Positions 59,459 through 64,000 of a stretch of 64,000 nt of DNA are shown here, piece after piece. Position 1 is the stretch's first letter. Each line of letters starts with the position of its first letter. The DNA comes from Gemmatimonadaceae bacterium (lineage in GTDB: Bacteria; Gemmatimonadota; Gemmatimonadetes; Gemmatimonadales; Gemmatimonadaceae). The notes below the pieces were generated by a model. It had not been told where the DNA came from. It did not search any database and worked only from the letters and a program-made list of their open reading frames with translations. The DNA lies in contig JACMPK010000025.1 in NCBI GenBank assembly GCA_014377535.1, positions 22,633 through 86,632 on the forward strand, read 5' to 3'. The position numbers and the translations under genes are program-made.

Positions 59459-62400
59459 CTCGTCTCGTCCGGTTCCAAGGTGAACCACGCAGCGATACCA
59501 TCGAGATCCACGGCGACGCTCACGGGGGGCGCCGCCTCGCTGTCCGACACGTTCAATGCGGACGCAAGCACCTCACCGGCAATCCACGTGTGATGCTCGC
59601 GCGCCGCGTCCCGCACCTGCCCTACCCCACCGATTTCGAGACGGATGCGGTCGCTGACGGAAAAACCGGAATCCTTGCGCAGGCGCTGGATCCTGCTGAC
59701 CAGCTCCCGGGCTGTCCCTTCGCGGCGCAGTCCGTCCGTCAGCGCAGGATCGACCGCGGCAACATACTCGCCATCGCCAGCCACGACGAGTTCGCCCGCC
59801 GCTGAACGCGTCAGGATGACGTCATCCGGCTGCAGCTCATGCGAACTGCCATTGACGGTGATCGACACTGACTCACCGCGCTCGAACGCCTGCAGTGCCG
59901 CGGATTCAAGCCCCTCGACCGCCGCCGCTGCGGCCGGCGTCGACTTGCCGAACCGCTTGCCCAGCATACGGAAATTGCCCTTCGCACTGACCTTCACGAG
60001 GTCATCGGCCGATCCCGCGAAGAGCACGTCCTTGATGTTCAATTCGGTGCGAATCAACCCTGCGAGCGCTTCGACGCCGGCCGCCTGCTCGCGCGGAACC
60101 ACGCAGACGAGCCGCGCCAGCGGCTGCCGGACCCTGATGCCCGCTTCCTCTCGAGCCGATCGTCCAAGGCGCGCCAGCGTGCGGACGGCGGCCATATCGC
60201 GCTCGAGGGGCAGGTCCTGTCCGGCGACGTCCGACCGGACGTACGACGCGAGATGCACCGACGATCCGACGAGCTGGCGGTGCATCCAGTCCGTGATGAA
60301 CGGCGCGATGGGTGCCAGCAGGCGGCAGGTGACGGTCAGCACCTCATGCAGCGTCGCAAAGGCAGCGCGGCTGTCGTCGGTGTCCGTCTCCCAGAAGCGC
60401 GAGCGGCTCAGGCGGACATACCAATTGGACACATCCTCGTCCACGAACTCCATGATCGTGCGCGCGGCAAGCGTCGGCTCGTATGCCTCGAGCAGCCGGT
60501 CGGCCTCGGCTTCCACCGTGGCCAGCCGCGACAGTACCCACCGATCCAGCGCGGGACGCGCGGTCACGGCCGGGTCTCGATCGCTCGGTGACCAGCCGAA
60601 GTTCGCGTACTGCGCGAAGATGCCGCTGTACGTGTTGCGCAGCGTGACCAGAAACCGGCCTGCCGTCTGGCGCAGCACATCCTCGTCGAAGCGGCGCGGA
60701 ATCCAGACCTGACTGGTGCTGATCAGGAAGAGTCGCACCGCATCGACGCCATGCGTGGCGATGACGTTCCACGGCTCGACGGCGTTGCCCTTGCTCTTCG
60801 ACATCTTCTGGCCGCTCGCGTCGAGCACGAGGTCATTCACCAGCACGTGACGGTAGGGTGCGGCGGTGCCGGCGGCGTTGTTCGGCAATGCATCGCCCAG
60901 TGCGGTCGCGATCGCGAGCAGCGAGTAGAACCAGCCGCGTGTCTGGTCCACGCCCTCGGCGATGTAATCAGCCGGGAAGTGGGCTGCGAGCACATCGGCA
61001 TTCTCGAACGGATAGTGCCACTGCGCGAACGGCATGCTGCCGGAATCGAACCAGGTGTCGATCACCTCGTTCACGCGACGCATGGTGCCCGTGCCGCTGG
61101 GCGCCGGCCAGGTGTACTGGTCGATGTGCGGCTTGTGCGGATCGAAGTCCTCGGGCAGCGCACGGCCAAGCTTCCCGGCCAGCTGCGCATAGCTGCCGAT
61201 CACCTCGATCTCCGTCGCGTCGGTATCGTTCACCCACACCGGCAGCGGTGTGCCCCAGTACCGATCACGCGAGATCGCCCAATCGACGTTGTGCTCGAGC
61301 CACTGTCCAAAACGGCCGGCACCCACCTCGGGCGGCTGCCAGGCCACCTGCGCGTTGCGCGCGATCATGTCGTCCTTGATCGCCGTCGTCTTCACGAACC
61401 ACGACCCGCGTGCGTAGTACAGCAGCGGTGTGCCGCAGCGCCAGCAGTGCGGATACGAGTGCACGAAGCGCCCGTCCTTCCAGAGCACGTCGCGACGGCG
61501 AAGCTCATCGATGATCAGCGGATCCGCATCCTTGATGAAGCGACCGCCGATGACCGGCATCGCCTCCGGAAAGCAGCCGCGCGCATCGACTGGCTGGAGG
61601 AATGCGAGGTTGTGACGAAGACCCGCGCCATAGTCATCGGCACCGAAAGCCGGTGACATGTGCACGACGCCCGTGCCATCGTCGGCCGAAACGAAGGTCT
61701 CGGCGACGATGATCTCGTGATTCGTGTCGACGGGATACTCGATCCAGTCCAGAGGGCGGGTGTACTGCATGCCTGCGAGCTCCGACCCGCGGATGGTGCG
61801 CACACTCGTCCAGCGATCGGCCCAGTCGGCACCCAGCACCGCGGCCACGCGCGACTCGGCAAGGATCACCGTGAACGCGGCACCGCTCTGCTTCTGCAGC
61901 TCCACGTACGGCAGGTCGGGATGCACCGCCAGTGCGGTGTTCGAGACCAGTGTCCACGGCGTGGTCGTCCACACCAGGATGCGACGACGGATCGTGGTGG
62001 AAGGATCAACGAGATCGAGCGCGATGTACGTGCTCGGATCTTCGACATCCTTGTAACCCTGCGCGACTTCATGACTGGAGAGGGCCGTTTCACATCGTGG
62101 GCAGTACGGCAGAATCTTGTGTCCCTGCACCAGCAGTCCCTTTGCATGCATGGTGGACAAGGCCCACCAGACGCTCTCGACGTAGTCGTTGGAATACGTG
62201 ATGTACGGCTCTTCGTAATTCAGCCAATACGCCATGCGCTTGCTGAGCCTTTCCCAGTCGCCGCGATAGGTGAACACGCTGTCGCGGCAGCGGCGGTTGA
62301 ATTCCGCGACACCGATCTGCTCGATGTCACGCTTGCCGCTGATGCCGAGCGCCTTCTCGACCTCGATCTCGACGGGCAGCCCGTGCGTATCCCAGCCGGC

Positions 62401-62664
62401 CTTGCGGGTGATGTGCGCACCCTTCATCGCGCGGTGTCGCGGAATCAGGTCCTTGAGCGTGCGCGCGAAGACGTGATGAATACCGGGACGACCGTTGGCC
62501 GTCGGCGGCCCCTCGTAAAACACGAACGAGGGCTGACCGGGCTGCGGATGATTGGTGGGCTTGAAAAGCTGTTCCCGATCCCACTGCTCGAGCAACGCAG
62601 TCTCGAGCTTGTCAGGCGTGTCGTCACCAGTGAGAACGGCGTAGCGCGGAGTACCGTCGCTCAC
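59455..62664 (-). CDS. ileS: Isoleucyl-tRNA synthetase, IleRS2-like
   Basis: 1069 aa; WDTHGLPVEIEVEKALGISGKRDIEQIG, ITYSNDYVESVWWALSTMHAKGLLVQGHKILPYCPRCETALSSHEVAQGY, KMSKSKGNAVEPW; HIGH-region reads GRPGIHHVFARTLKD. Confidence 0.95.
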   Translation of the reverse strand: MSDGTPRYAVLTGDDTPDKLETALLEQWDREQLFKPTNHPQPGQPSFVFYEGPPTANGRPGIHHVFARTLKDLIPRHRAMKGAHITRKAGWDTHGLPVEIEVEKALGISGKRDIEQIGVAEFNRRCRDSVFTYRGDWERLSKRMAYWLNYEEPYITYSNDYVESVWWALSTMHAKGLLVQGHKILPYCPRCETALSSHEVAQGYKDVEDPSTYIALDLVDPSTTIRRRILVWTTTPWTLVSNTALAVHPDLPYVELQKQSGAAFTVILAESRVAAVLGADWADRWTSVRTIRGSELAGMQYTRPLDWIEYPVDTNHEIIVAETFVSADDGTGVVHMSPAFGADDYGAGLRHNLAFLQPVDARGCFPEAMPVIGGRFIKDADPLIIDELRRRDVLWKDGRFVHSYPHCWRCGTPLLYYARGSWFVKTTAIKDDMIARNAQVAWQPPEVGAGRFGQWLEHNVDWAISRDRYWGTPLPVWVNDTDATEIEVIGSYAQLAGKLGRALPEDFDPHKPHIDQYTWPAPSGTGTMRRVNEVIDTWFDSGSMPFAQWHYPFENADVLAAHFPADYIAEGVDQTRGWFYSLLAIATALGDALPNNAAGTAAPYRHVLVNDLVLDASGQKMSKSKGNAVEPWNVIATHGVDAVRLFLISTSQVWIPRRFDEDVLRQTAGRFLVTLRNTYSGIFAQYANFGWSPSDRDPAVTARPALDRWVLSRLATVEAEADRLLEAYEPTLAARTIMEFVDEDVSNWYVRLSRSRFWETDTDDSRAAFATLHEVLTVTCRLLAPIAPFITDWMHRQLVGSSVHLASYVRSDVAGQDLPLERDMAAVRTLARLGRSAREEAGIRVRQPLARLVCVVPREQAAGVEALAGLIRTELNIKDVLFAGSADDLVKVSAKGNFRMLGKRFGKSTPAAAAAVEGLESAALQAFERGESVSITVNGSSHELQPDDVILTRSAAGELVVAGDGEYVAAVDPALTDGLRREGTARELVSRIQRLRKDSGFSVSDRIRLEIGGVGQVRDAAREHHTWIAGEVLASALNVSDSEAAPPVSVAVDLDGIAAWFTLEPDETR

Positions 62665-63563
62665 AGGCGCTCCAGCACCCCGCGGACGAGTGCCGTCAGC
62701 TTCGGCTGCGCCTCGTTCGCGGCCGCGACGATTTCATCCAGCGTCGCTTCCTGCAGCGAGTCGGGCAGGCACATGTCGGTGATGATCGAGATCCCGAGCA
62801 CGCGCATGCCGCCGTGCCGCGCGACGATGACTTCCGGTACGGTCGACATGCCGACGACATCAGCGCCGAATCCGCGCAGCATGCGGTACTCGGCCCGCGT
62901 CTCGAGGTTGGGCCCGACGACCGCGACATAAACGCCCTCGCGGAGGGTGATGCCCTGCGCCATCGCGACCTGTCTCGCGATGCTGCGCAGGGGCGCGTCG
63001 TAGGCGACCGACATGTCGGGAAAGCGCGGACCCAGTGACGGATCATTCGGCCCGACGAGCGGATTGTCACCGAGCATGTTGATGTGATCCGAGATCAACA
63101 TCAGGTCGCCGCGCTGCCACAACGGATGCATGCCGCCGCAGGCATTGGAGACGACGAGTGTCTCTGCACCGAGCGCACGCAGCACGCGCACGGGGAACGT
63201 CACCTCCTGCAGCGAGTAGCCTTCGTAGCGATGAAAGCGGCCCTGCATCGCGACGACGGTGCGCCCGCCGAGCGTGCCGCAGAGCAGCCGGCCAGCGTGA
63301 CTCTCGACCGTCGAGATCGGGAACCCGGGGATCTCGGCGTAATCGATAGTCGACTCGACAACGATCTGCCCGGCGAGCTGTCCAAGTCCGGTGCCGAGGA
63401 TGATGGCCTCGGTGGGCTTGCGGGCAAAGCGAGACTGGATGACCTGCACCGCGGCGGCAATTCTCTCGACGCTGTGCGGCATGGGCATCTGCATGGGCGC
63501 GCTCTTGCGGAAGGCGCGCATCTCCACCGTGGCATTCAGCGAGGGCGTGCTGCGGTCAGTCAT
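62661..63563 (-). CDS. punA: Purine-nucleoside phosphorylase
   Basis: IILGTGLGQLAG, GRFHRYEGYSLQEVTFPVRVL, VSNACGGMHPLWQRGDLMLISDHIN, VGMSTVPEVIVARHGG. Confidence 0.93.
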   Translation of the reverse strand: MTDRSTPSLNATVEMRAFRKSAPMQMPMPHSVERIAAAVQVIQSRFARKPTEAIILGTGLGQLAGQIVVESTIDYAEIPGFPISTVESHAGRLLCGTLGGRTVVAMQGRFHRYEGYSLQEVTFPVRVLRALGAETLVVSNACGGMHPLWQRGDLMLISDHINMLGDNPLVGPNDPSLGPRFPDMSVAYDAPLRSIARQVAMAQGITLREGVYVAVVGPNLETRAEYRMLRGFGADVVGMSTVPEVIVARHGGMRVLGISIITDMCLPDSLQEATLDEIVAAANEAQPKLTALVRGVLERL

Positions 63564-64000
63564 GCGTGTGGCTCCTGCGCTGCACTCTGCGGCACGGTGC
63601 CATCCGTGACGGCGCGAATGATCTCGGGATCTGTGATCGTCTCCCGCGCCGGAATGATGGTATTCACGTATGGCGTCGGGCGCGGGCGGAGTCGGGCACC
63701 CACGGCATCGTCGGCGTCGTGCAGGTACGCATCGACGGACGACGGCATGCTGGGCGCAGCGGTACGCGACGCCTCGACATCCTGCAGGTGCCGCTCGGCG
63801 AGCGCCTTCATCTGGGAGAGATACGACGTACGCGCGCGATTGAGCTGATCGAGATCGTGCGCGATGCGCTTGGCCGTGTTGCGCGAGTCGTCGAGCAGCG
63901 CGCGGGTTTCGGACTTCGCGGCACGCAGCAGCCGCTCGGGCTCGTCGCGCGCGTCGCGCCGCATCTCGTCCCAGCGCACGCGGGCCTCGGAGGGCATCCG
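63560..64000 (-). CDS. DivIVA-like coiled-coil protein (5' end beyond window)
   Basis: LLRAAKSETRALLDDSRNTAKRIAHDLDQLNRARTSYLSQMKALAERHLQDVE resembles DivIVA C-terminal region; frame open to the right edge. Confidence 0.6.
   Translation of the reverse strand, partial: RMPSEARVRWDEMRRDARDEPERLLRAAKSETRALLDDSRNTAKRIAHDLDQLNRARTSYLSQMKALAERHLQDVEASRTAAPSMPSSVDAYLHDADDAVGARLRPRPTPYVNTIIPARETITDPEIIRAVTDGTVPQSAAQEPHA

Overview
High-GC bacterial chromosome segment with dense, mostly minus-strand operons. Gene content and style suggest Gemmatimonadota; this is inference, as no marker search was possible. Left part: 5' portion of methylmalonyl-CoA mutase, class I FBPase, ComEC, a tandem MiaB/MtaB pair, cdd-deoB-alr, mazG-DinB, asnS and an orphan histidine kinase. 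Centre: recG-ftsY and a near-complete dcw cluster (rsmH-ftsL-ftsI-murE-murF-mraY-murD-ftsW-murG-murC-ftsQ-ftsA, then ftsZ). Right: one tRNA-Val(UAC), a PATAN/DUF4388-TPR-Roadblock-CheD/C/A/Y/W signalling locus that includes an unusual protein with two DnaA-like AAA+ modules, then rluD-lspA-TraR/DksA-ileS-punA-DivIVA-like. Most notable observations: (1) the tandem DnaA-like AAA+ protein, with a Walker-A Lys->Arg change in module 2 and no recognisable DnaA DNA-binding domain, inside a Che-like locus that lacks MCP/CheR/CheB here; (2) an IleRS2-like isoleucyl-tRNA synthetase whose HIGH signature reads GIHH (GXHH); (3) a ~660-bp ftsA-ftsZ intergenic region with a bidirectional terminator and stacked hairpins; (4) a 56-aa membrane microprotein absent from the ORF track. 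No CRISPR arrays, rRNAs, transposases or prophage genes were seen.
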